Positions 33,741-41,510 of a stretch of 49,704 nt of DNA are shown here, piece by piece. Position numbers and translations under genes: made by a program. Source of the stretch: Chloroflexota bacterium (GTDB lineage Bacteria; Chloroflexota; Limnocylindria; P2-11E); the NCBI GenBank assembly GCA_005887995.1, contig VBJD01000084.1:1-49704 (forward strand), in the 5' to 3' direction. The first letter of the stretch is position 1, and every line of letters begins with the position of its first letter. The notes beneath the pieces are model-generated. The model saw only the letters and a program-made list of their open reading frames with translations, was not told the origin of the DNA and made no database searches.

Positions 33741-35381
33741 CTAGCGGAAGCGCTTCTGGACGCGCCTCCGGACGATCGTGTCGACGAGCGCGGGCATCCG
33801 CTTCTCACGCACGTACGCCGCGGCACGTGCGATCGCGGGACCGGCCTGATCAGGATCGTTGATCGGCCCTTCCGCGTACCAGCCCATGCTGCGTGCCATC
33901 GCGGCGAAATCCGGCGCGGGATCGTCGATCTCCTGACCAACGCGCGCGTTCTCCACGGGCGTGCCGCGATGCCGCGCGACGCGGATCTGGTGCTCGAAGT
34001 CGTTGTAGTAGGCGCGGTTGTTGTACATGACCGCAAGGATCGGGATGCGGCTGTTCGCCGCGGTCCAGAGCGCGCCCGGGTCGTACATGAGGTCGCCGTC
34101 CGGTTGGATGTCCACGACGAGCTTGTCCGTGCCGCGATACGCGAGTCCGACGCCAAGCGAGACGGCGATCTGCGTCGCCGTGCCGAAGGACCGGCCGGGA
34201 TGACGCGCTGGCGTGTCCATGTCCCACAGGCGCAGCGCCCAGTCCTCGAGCGTGTTCGCAGTGAGCACCCAGTCGTCGTTCTTGATGACCGACCAGATCT
34301 CCGAGGCAAGTCGCGGCGCGGTCATCGGCGATGCGCCCCAGTCGACCTTCGCATCGCGCTCCCACTCATCGACCATCGCTTCGTGACGCGCCGCGATCGC
34401 GCGGCGCCGCGCGGACACATCGCGTCCGCGCATCCGGTCGCGTAGCAAGCGGCGCAGCTCGGGCAGTGCGAGGCGCGTGTCCGCGACGACCGAGAGCGTC
34501 ACGGGCTGGAAGTCGCCGAGGTCCTCTGCCCACTTCGAGAGGCGCAGCTCGGACAGACCGATGTCGACGACCGGCGTGCCTGGGGGGACGCGCGAGCGCT
34601 TCGCGCGCTCACGGCTGTCCCGGTCGAGCTCGTTGAGGGCACGATGCAGATCGCCGACGTCGACGGAGATGACGAGGTCCGCTTCCGCGAGCGTCTCGTC
34701 GGCCGCGAACGACACGTTCAGGGGATGGCGGTTCGGGAAGTTGACGCGACCGTGCATGTCGACGACGGCGGCGCCGATCTCCTCGGCCAGCGCGACGAGC
34801 TCGTCGAACGCATCGGGATGACGCCCGGTGAACTCGGTGACGATCACCGGCCGCTGCGCGCCGGCGATCATGTCGGCGGCGCGCGCCAGCGACGCGGGCT
34901 CGGCCTGCACCGGCGCGGGCCGGCCAGCGTTCACGACGCTCTCTACCGAGAGCGGATGGCCGATCTCGTCCTCCTGCAGACCGGCGTCGTAGCAGAGGTA
35001 CACCGGGCCCGCGGGCTCGGTCGTCGCGATGCGGAACGCGCGCGCGAACGAGGCGGGGAAGTCGTCGATCGACGCGGGCTGGTCATCCCACTTCGTGAAG
35101 TTCCGCACCGCCTCGCCCTGCACCTGCGCGGTGTGGATCCAGTCGATCGCCGGTCGGCGCCGCCGCCGATCCATCGGCCCGGTGCCGCCCATCACGATCA
35201 CCGGCACGCGGTCGAGCTGTGCGTAGTAGACGCCCATTGTCGAATGCAAGAGGCCGACGACATCGTGGACGATCGCGCCCATCGGCTTACCCGTGGTCTT
35301 CGCGTAGCCGTGCGCGAGCGAGACGGCGACCTTCTCGTGCGTACAGAGGATGATCTCGGGCTTGCCCTCGCCGTAGTTCAC
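33741..35381 (-). CDS. thiamine-pyrophosphate-dependent enzyme (acetolactate synthase/decarboxylase-like)
   Basis: CTHEKVAVSLAHGYAKTTGKPMGAIVHDVVGLLH; DIQPDGDLMYDPGALWTAANSRIPILAVMYNNRAYYN (TPP-binding). In-frame upstream codons to about 35530 encode GSDVIVDLLQGFGIEYVALNPGATYRGLHDSL without a canonical start. Confidence 0.85.
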   Translation of the reverse strand: MNYGEGKPEIILCTHEKVAVSLAHGYAKTTGKPMGAIVHDVVGLLHSTMGVYYAQLDRVPVIVMGGTGPMDRRRRRPAIDWIHTAQVQGEAVRNFTKWDDQPASIDDFPASFARAFRIATTEPAGPVYLCYDAGLQEDEIGHPLSVESVVNAGRPAPVQAEPASLARAADMIAGAQRPVIVTEFTGRHPDAFDELVALAEEIGAAVVDMHGRVNFPNRHPLNVSFAADETLAEADLVISVDVGDLHRALNELDRDSRERAKRSRVPPGTPVVDIGLSELRLSKWAEDLGDFQPVTLSVVADTRLALPELRRLLRDRMRGRDVSARRRAIAARHEAMVDEWERDAKVDWGASPMTAPRLASEIWSVIKNDDWVLTANTLEDWALRLWDMDTPARHPGRSFGTATQIAVSLGVGLAYRGTDKLVVDIQPDGDLMYDPGALWTAANSRIPILAVMYNNRAYYNDFEHQIRVARHRGTPVENARVGQEIDDPAPDFAAMARSMGWYAEGPINDPDQAGPAIARAAAYVREKRMPALVDTIVRRRVQKRFR

Positions 35382-35533
35382 GAGCGAGTCGTGAAGCCCG
35401 CGGTACGTCGCGCCGGGGTTGAGCGCGACGTATTCGATGCCGAAGCCCTGGAGCAGATCGACGATGACGTCGCTGCCGAAACGGGGCGAGCGCTTCTGCG
35501 CCCGCCCCGTCCTCGATCCGGGTGCGACCTGGG

Positions 35534-36592
35534 TTATTTGCCGACCCCTCGCTTCTCAGCGTCCGACACGTACTTGTCGTCGAACACCTTCGTCACGTCC
35601 ATGTCCTTCACGTTCGGGTTCTGCGCGACGAGCGCATCACGCGACGCGTTGAACGACGCGACCGTCGGGTGCGGATAGAGCGGGAAGATCGACTGGACGT
35701 AGAAGTCGTAGGTCTGCGAGACCGCCGCCGCGTCGTCCGCCTTGTTGATGTCGAGTTTGAGCAGCTTCCCGAGGATCGGCAGCGTCTTCGCCTTGTCCTT
35801 CTTCGCGATGCCGAGCGCCTCGATCTCCGCATCGATGTACGCCTGCACCGCCTGCGGATTCTTCTCGGCCCACGACTTCAGCACGACGGTGCAGTTGTCC
35901 GTCGCGAGGACCTTCTCGGCCGCGAGGTCGTAGACGACCTTGAAGCCGGAGGCGAGGAGCTTCACGGTGTCCGGCGGGTGGCCCGGGCCCGCGTACGCGG
36001 CGCCACCGAGCATCGCTGCGGCGAGGTTCGCGGTGTTGCCGAACGCCTGGATGTTGACGTCCTTCTGCGGGTCGAGCCCCATCTTCTGCAGCGCCGTCAC
36101 GGCGGCGATGTACGCGGAGCCGCCGATGCTCGCGACCCCGACCGTCTTGCCCTTGAGATCGGCGGGACTCTTGAAGTCCGACTTCGCAAGAAGCTGCCAC
36201 GGCGTCACGGGCACGAAGAGCGCGATGACCTGCATGTCGCTGCCGCCGGCGACGGCGCTCATCGCCTCCGTGCCGCCGAAGTTGCCGACCTGCGTGTTGC
36301 CCGACACGAGCGCGGCTGACGATGCAACGCCGCCGTCGATGAGGTCGAGCGTCACGTCGAGGTTGTACTTCTCGAAGATGCCGAGTTCCTTGGCCAGGAA
36401 CGGCGCGAGATTCGACGGCGTCACGTTGCCGTACGACGACTTGATCTTGATCGGCGAGGGCTTCGGTGTCTGCGTCGCGGCCGCCGCCGACGCCCCCGGT
36501 GTGCCCGTTGCCGCCGGCGCTGTCCCACCGCACGCCGTGACAACGAGGGTGAGCATCATCAAGGGAACGAGTAAGACCCGAGCGGATCGCAT
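35534..36592 (-). CDS. ABC transporter substrate-binding lipoprotein (NMT1/THI5-like)
   Basis: MRSARVLLVPLMMLTLVVTACGG lipobox; FLAKELGIFEKYNLDVTLDLIDGG, DLKGKTVGVASIGGSAYIAAVTALQKMGLDPQKDVNI. Confidence 0.88.
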   Translation of the reverse strand: MRSARVLLVPLMMLTLVVTACGGTAPAATGTPGASAAAATQTPKPSPIKIKSSYGNVTPSNLAPFLAKELGIFEKYNLDVTLDLIDGGVASSAALVSGNTQVGNFGGTEAMSAVAGGSDMQVIALFVPVTPWQLLAKSDFKSPADLKGKTVGVASIGGSAYIAAVTALQKMGLDPQKDVNIQAFGNTANLAAAMLGGAAYAGPGHPPDTVKLLASGFKVVYDLAAEKVLATDNCTVVLKSWAEKNPQAVQAYIDAEIEALGIAKKDKAKTLPILGKLLKLDINKADDAAAVSQTYDFYVQSIFPLYPHPTVASFNASRDALVAQNPNVKDMDVTKVFDDKYVSDAEKRGVGK

Positions 36593-36625
36593 CGAGTACC
36601 TCCCACAGTCCCGACTGGTCGAGCC

Positions 36626-36646
36626 GCGAATGGTTATACCATTCGC
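36626..36646. promoter_or_regulatory. 21-bp palindrome, candidate GntR/FadR-type operator (site 1)
   Basis: GCGAATGGT-TAT-ACCATTCGC; TGGT-N3-ACCA core between divergent genes starting at 36592(-) and 36653(+). Confidence 0.6.
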
Positions 36647-36652
36647 CCGCCC

Positions 36653-37243
36653 ATGAGCGCCTATCCGCTCACGCTCCGGTTCCGCATTCTCGCGCTCGGG
36701 CAGACGATCGAAGGCACCGACGCGTCGGGCGCGCCGGTCTGTTTCGTAAAGCAGAAAGCCTTCCGGCTCCGCGAAGACGTGGCTGTCTTCCGTGATCCGA
36801 GCCAGTCCGAGCAGATCTATCGGATGCGCGCCGACCGCATCATCGACATCGGCGCGCGATACGACATCACCGATCCCAGCGGCATGCCGGTCGGCGCGGT
36901 CAAGCAGCGCGGCATGCGGACGCTGTGGCGAGCGACGTACGACATCCTGGACACCACGGGCACCGCGATCGGTCTGATCCACGAGGAGAACCCGTGGGTC
37001 AAGGTCCTCGATGCGGTCATCGGCGAGATCCCGTTCGTGGGGATCGTGCTGCAGATGTTCGTGAACCCCGCGTACGTCGTTGAGGTTCCGGTCGGAACGC
37101 GCGCGCTGTACATCCGCAAGCGGCGCTCGCTCGTCGAGCGCCGATTCATCGTCGAGCAGCTCGGGCCGATCCCGCCCGCGCTCGAGCGCGTCGCCGTGCC
37201 GGCGCTGCTAATGATGGTGTTGCTGGAGCGCGGCCGGGGCTAG
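36653..37243 (+). CDS. LURP-one-related/scramblase-like family protein
   Basis: VCFVKQKAFRLREDVAVFRDPSQSEQIYRMRADRIIDIGARYDITDPSGMPVGAVKQRGMRTLWRATYDILDTTG. Confidence 0.72.
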   Translation: MSAYPLTLRFRILALGQTIEGTDASGAPVCFVKQKAFRLREDVAVFRDPSQSEQIYRMRADRIIDIGARYDITDPSGMPVGAVKQRGMRTLWRATYDILDTTGTAIGLIHEENPWVKVLDAVIGEIPFVGIVLQMFVNPAYVVEVPVGTRALYIRKRRSLVERRFIVEQLGPIPPALERVAVPALLMMVLLERGRG

Positions 37244-38286
37244 GTGCCCGATCGCAGATCGGTGATCGCGCGCCGGAGACGGTCGGCACTCTGGGCGAGG
37301 ACGTCGTCGGCGACCGGGGTCTCCGGCTTCGTGATGACGGGTGGGTACGGCACGCCGAACCTGCGCGGGTAGACGTGCAGATGGAAGTGTGGGACCTCCT
37401 GATTCGCCCCGGGCTCGTTCGAGGACCACGTCGTGATCCCCTCGGGACCGAATGCGCGCTTCACGGCGCGCGCGACGAGTGCGTGCGCCGCGAAGAGCTC
37501 GGCGCCGAGCGCGTCGTCGACCGCGTAGATGTTCTCGACGTGGGCCTTTGGAATGACGAGCACGTGCGCGGGATCGTGCGGCTGACGCAGCTGATCGAGG
37601 AAGGCGACGGTGGCGGGCGTCTCGTATATCACGTGCGCCGGACGTGTCTGCTCGACGACCTCGCAGAAGATGCACGCTCTCGCGAACTCGGCAGCCGTCT
37701 GCTCGGCGCGCATGCGGCCGAAGGCGGCGGGCGTGCTAGACAGCGCGGCGCTGAAGATCGCGACCGCATCTTCCAGGGGCGTGACCGAGGAGTCCACCTC
37801 CGCGTCGTAGGGGCCGTGCGAGTGGACGAGGTCGAATTCGGGAACGTCGAGCTCGATAGGCACGCCCTTGTGTCGATCCGCGCGCTGACGTTCGCGCTCC
37901 TGCGCGATGGGCAACGGGCACCGCACGCCGAAAAGAAAGACCCTGACCCCGGGAAGCGAGTCGAGGTAGAGGTCTCGGGTCGCCGGCAGGATGACCGCCT
38001 CGCTGATGACGCGATGGCCGACCTGGATCATGGCGCGTAGCGAGAGCAGGTAACCCTGCAGGACGCTCCTGAAGAGCTCGCGCGCATGCGCCTCTGACCA
38101 CGGGCCACGCGCGGCATCCCAGTGCTTGGGCAGATAGCCATTCCGGAAGTTGTCGAGCGAGTGGTACCAGTGCGGCGGCTCGAGGACCTCATGTAGGGCG
38201 CGCGCGATCGTGGACTTCCCCGAGCTCGGAGTGCCGTTCAGCAGTACGACGTATCCGGCGATTGGCTCAGGGTAGGCCGCGCGAGA
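37240..38286 (-). CDS. chloramphenicol-phosphotransferase-like P-loop domain fused to HIT domain
   Basis: In frame from about 38286: PEPIAGYVVLLNGTPSSGKSTIARALHEVLEPPHWYHSLDNFRNGYLPKHW...VFLFGVRCPLPIAQERERQRADRHKG...VHSHGPYDAEVDSS, then ACIFCEVVEQTRPAHVIYETPATVAFLDQ...PHFHLHVYPRRF. First canonical start is only at 38031. Confidence 0.75.
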   Translation of the reverse strand, partial: SRAAYPEPIAGYVVLLNGTPSSGKSTIARALHEVLEPPHWYHSLDNFRNGYLPKHWDAARGPWSEAHARELFRSVLQGYLLSLRAMIQVGHRVISEAVILPATRDLYLDSLPGVRVFLFGVRCPLPIAQERERQRADRHKGVPIELDVPEFDLVHSHGPYDAEVDSSVTPLEDAVAIFSAALSSTPAAFGRMRAEQTAAEFARACIFCEVVEQTRPAHVIYETPATVAFLDQLRQPHDPAHVLVIPKAHVENIYAVDDALGAELFAAHALVARAVKRAFGPEGITTWSSNEPGANQEVPHFHLHVYPRRFGVPYPPVITKPETPVADDVLAQSADRLRRAITDLRSGT

Positions 38287-38577
38287 TCACGCCTCCGTTG
38301 GCTGCGACTCCTCCAACGACGAGATGTGTGAGCGGACGAGCGCGCCGTCGAGGTAGACCTCGTCGAGCCCGAGCGCCCAGTAGCGCAGCGCGAGTCGGTT
38401 CGGCTGCGTCGTCTCGCGCGGCGTCTCGCGGACGAGTCCACCCTCGCCGCGTGGCATGAACTCGAGCCAGCCGATCCAGGTGCCGTCGCGGCGCTCGCGG
38501 CCATAGCAACGCGCGCGGTAGACGTGTCCGTCGCCGTCGCGGGCGAGCATGGTGAATTCGTGGATGAGGGAATTCAT
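38287..38577 (-). CDS. hypothetical protein
   Basis: MNSLIHEFTMLARDGDGHVYRARCYGRERRDGTWIGWLEFMPRGEGGLVRETPRETTQPNRLALRYWALGLDEVYLDGALVRSHISSLEESQPTEA. Confidence 0.6.
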   Translation of the reverse strand: MNSLIHEFTMLARDGDGHVYRARCYGRERRDGTWIGWLEFMPRGEGGLVRETPRETTQPNRLALRYWALGLDEVYLDGALVRSHISSLEESQPTEA

Positions 38578-38683
38578 GCCAGGAAATGGCCGCACAGGCT
38601 ACGCCAGGACACGCGCTGTTACGACATCGTTGCGTACGTGACTGCTTGCGTCGCGAGCGAAGGACACGTGATCAGCATCACGA

Positions 38684-38702
38684 CAGCCGGTGCAAACGGC
38701 TG
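38684..38702 (-). terminator. small hairpin downstream of ubiD-like gene
   Basis: CAGCCG-GTGCAAA-CGGCTG just past the stop at 38710; an adjacent CGTGAT-CAGC-ATCACG hairpin lies at 38667-38682. Confidence 0.35.
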
Positions 38703-38709
38703 CAGCGCG

Positions 38710-40185
38710 CTATTGGCCCTTCGGCTTCTCTCCCTTGCCGACGAGCCAGCCCCACTTCTCGAGCGCCTTGCGCTTCGTCTCAGGCGTCGGCAGCTGCGAA
38801 CGCGGGAACTTGTCGCGCCACTCGAACGGCCGCGTCGCGTCGATGATCGCGCGCGACGAAAGACCCTTCTTCTCAGGGTGAATGCGCGGATCCAGCGGGC
38901 CTGACCACATCCTCGGCACGATGTCGATCGACTCCGACGGGTCCGAGCGCGTGCACATCGCCCAGAGGACCTCCTCGAGGTCCATGACGTCGATGTCGTC
39001 GTCGACCACGATCGTGTAGCGGCCGAGGTATGCGCCCGAGTGCACGCTCGCCGCGGCGTGACCGACCTGACGCGCGTGCCCGGCGTACTTCTGCGTGATC
39101 GAGATCGCGTTGAAGAGTCGCGAGCCGCCGACCTCGTGGCACCACACGCCGGTGACGCCGGGGATCGACGCCGCCTCGATGTCGCCGCGCAGGCGCGCCG
39201 AGCGCATGAACGCGCGGTAGAACGACTGCTCGTCCGGCGGGACGTTCGGTGGCGACGCGAGGATGATCGGATCGTTGCGGTGGTAGACCGCCTGCACGCG
39301 CATGACCGGCTCCTCTCGCTCACCTGACGCGTAGTAGCCGGTCCATTCGCCGAAGGGACCCTCGGACATCTTGTCGGTGCCGTCGGCGTAGCCCTCGATG
39401 ACGATCTCCGCGTCGACCGGGATCGGCAGACCGGTGACCGGTCCGGGCATGACGCGATACGGCGTGCCGCGCACGCCGCCGGCCCAGTCGTACTCGGTGA
39501 CGCCGTACGGGATCTCGGTGCAGGCAGCGAGGAAGAGGAGCGGGTCACCGCCGGGGACGAACGCGACCGGCATCTTCTCGCCGCGCGCGAACCACTTGTC
39601 GCGATGCTGGCGACCGTGCTTCCCGGGCGAGATGTAGAAGCCCAGCGTGTTCTTGTTCTGGACCATGACCCGGTAGCAGCCCAGATTCACCCAGCCATCA
39701 TCCGGATCCTTCGTGATATCGAACGATCCGGTGCCGAGGTAGCGCCCGCCGTCGAACTCATGCCACTTCGGGGCGGGGAACTTGAGCACGTCAACTTCCG
39801 AGCCGCGCATCACGTTCTCGAAGACGGGCCCGTCCTTTACGACCTCCGCCGGCACGAGCGAGATGCCCTTGCGCACGCGCTCCTGCCACAGCCGCACGAG
39901 CTCGTGCGGGGTCTCGTCAACGGGAAGCCCGAGCGTGACCGCGACGCGGCGGAACGAGCCGAGGCCGTTCGAGAGGACGCGGAATCCCTTCTTGAAGCCG
40001 ACGATCTCGTCGAAGAGCGTCGCCTTCGAGGGACGCGTGCGGCCGAGGAGCTCGGTCGCCATGCCGATGTCCTCTTCGGTGTTGGCGCCGGTCACGACCT
40101 GCAATTCGCCGATCTCGTCGATCTTCTTCAGCCACTCGCGAAGATCGGTCGGTGTCTTGACGTGAGCGCGGATCGTCGTGGCCAT
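38710..40185 (-). CDS. UbiD-family prenylated-FMN-dependent decarboxylase
   Basis: LREWLKKIDEIGELQVVTGANTEEDIGMATELL, MSEGPFGEWTGYYASGEREEPVMRVQAVYHRNDPIILASPPNVPPDE, VVDDDIDVMDLEEVLWAMCTRSDP. ATG40185 with SD GGGAGA. Confidence 0.92.
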   Translation of the reverse strand: MATTIRAHVKTPTDLREWLKKIDEIGELQVVTGANTEEDIGMATELLGRTRPSKATLFDEIVGFKKGFRVLSNGLGSFRRVAVTLGLPVDETPHELVRLWQERVRKGISLVPAEVVKDGPVFENVMRGSEVDVLKFPAPKWHEFDGGRYLGTGSFDITKDPDDGWVNLGCYRVMVQNKNTLGFYISPGKHGRQHRDKWFARGEKMPVAFVPGGDPLLFLAACTEIPYGVTEYDWAGGVRGTPYRVMPGPVTGLPIPVDAEIVIEGYADGTDKMSEGPFGEWTGYYASGEREEPVMRVQAVYHRNDPIILASPPNVPPDEQSFYRAFMRSARLRGDIEAASIPGVTGVWCHEVGGSRLFNAISITQKYAGHARQVGHAAASVHSGAYLGRYTIVVDDDIDVMDLEEVLWAMCTRSDPSESIDIVPRMWSGPLDPRIHPEKKGLSSRAIIDATRPFEWRDKFPRSQLPTPETKRKALEKWGWLVGKGEKPKGQ

Positions 40186-40243
40186 GACTCGTCTCCCTGC
40201 AGCGCATGTTGCTCGAACGAAGGCCGTTCCGGGGCGAACGGGA

Positions 40244-40262
40244 CCGATGTTAATACCATTGG
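40244..40262. promoter_or_regulatory. candidate GntR/FadR-type operator (site 2)
   Basis: CCGATGTT-AAT-ACCATTGG between divergent UbiD(-) and flavin reductase(+) genes; shares ATACCATTGGACC with site 3. Confidence 0.5.
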
Positions 40263-40268
40263 ACCGCA

Positions 40269-40811
40269 GTGGCGACGGAGACGGCGGACCGTTACGCGGT
40301 CGCGAAGCGCGTGCTCTCACGGATCGCGCACGCCGTCGCGATCGTCGGCGCAGCGAAGGGTGACGAGCGTGGCTGTGGCACGGGCACGACGATGTATGTG
40401 TCGCTCGCGCCGGCGATGATCGCGATCGCCGAGCACAGCGGATCGCGCACGACGCGGCTCATCAAGGAGACCGGCGAGTTCAGCGTCTCACTGCTCCACG
40501 ACTCGCAGCAGGACGTCGCGGTCTCGGCGGGCAAGCCGGCGGAGGGCGCGGACAAGTTCGCCGCGCTCAAGATCCGTACCGTGCCCGCGCCCGCGGGCTT
40601 CAGCGCGCCGGGCGTCGAAGGAAGCATCGCGATCCTGTGGTGCCGCGTCGTGAACACGATCGAGACGGGTGACCATCTGCTCTTCGTGGGCGAGATCGGC
40701 GCGCACCAGGTCGACGAGCGCCGCTGGGATCCGCTGCTCCGATACGGACGCCGCTACTTCCGCCTCGGGCACTGGACGAGCGACGAGTCACCCGAGGGCT
40801 ATCCGACGTGA
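40269..40811 (+). CDS. flavin reductase-like FMN-binding protein
   Basis: RIAHAVAIVGAAKGDERGCGTGTTMYVSLAPAMIAIAEHSGSRTTRLIKETGEFSVSLLHDSQQDVA...GDHLLFVGEI. Confidence 0.85.
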   Translation: MATETADRYAVAKRVLSRIAHAVAIVGAAKGDERGCGTGTTMYVSLAPAMIAIAEHSGSRTTRLIKETGEFSVSLLHDSQQDVAVSAGKPAEGADKFAALKIRTVPAPAGFSAPGVEGSIAILWCRVVNTIETGDHLLFVGEIGAHQVDERRWDPLLRYGRRYFRLGHWTSDESPEGYPT

Positions 40812-41509
40812 CCACGCTGCGCGACATGCGTCTCGAGTGCGCGACTGCGACGCGCGTCCTCGCGGTGGCCGGTCTCTTCGACATGCACGGCCACATCTCC
40901 ATCCGTCAGGGCGACATGATGTTCATCTGCGATCGCGGCGCGAGCCGGCTCACCGTGCGCCCCGACCTCATCTCGAGCGTGCGCATCTCCGACGGCAAGC
41001 AGCTGTCGGAGGCGCTCCCGCCGTCGGAGACCGCGCTGCACCTTGCGGCCTATCGAGCGAAGCCTGAGGTCGGGAGCGTCGCGCACTTCCATCCGATGTA
41101 CGCGACGGCGTTCGCGGTCGCGGGGAAGCCGCTCGAGGTCGCATCGAATGCCGGCGCGTTCTTCGGCGGCACGATCCCGGTGCACGACAACCCCGAGCTC
41201 ATCCGCACTGACGAGCTCGGCGCACCGGTGACACGCGACATGGGCGCGGCGAGCGCGGTGCTGCTGCGCGGCCACGGCGCGCTCGTCGTCGGCGGCGACG
41301 TACACGAGTGCGTGACCGCGGCGCTATACCTCGAAGAGAGCGCGCAGCGGAACTACCTCGCGGCGAACCTCGGGAAGGTCAAGGCGTACAACGCCGATGA
41401 GATCCGCCGCGTCCGCGAGATGCTCGCGAGCCGTTTCGTCATCGAGAAGACCTGGCTCTACGCGCTCGAGAAGGCGCGCGTCGCGGGAGCGCTCGCCGAC
41501 CTCGACTGA
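40808..41509 (+). CDS. class II aldolase/adducin-family protein
   Basis: AVAGLFDMHGHISIRQGDMMFICDRGASR, VAHFHPMYATAFAV, GAASAVLLRGHGALVVGGDVHECVTAALYLEESAQ; GTGA overlap. Confidence 0.88.
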   Translation: MTTLRDMRLECATATRVLAVAGLFDMHGHISIRQGDMMFICDRGASRLTVRPDLISSVRISDGKQLSEALPPSETALHLAAYRAKPEVGSVAHFHPMYATAFAVAGKPLEVASNAGAFFGGTIPVHDNPELIRTDELGAPVTRDMGAASAVLLRGHGALVVGGDVHECVTAALYLEESAQRNYLAANLGKVKAYNADEIRRVREMLASRFVIEKTWLYALEKARVAGALADLD

Positions 41510-41510
41510 C

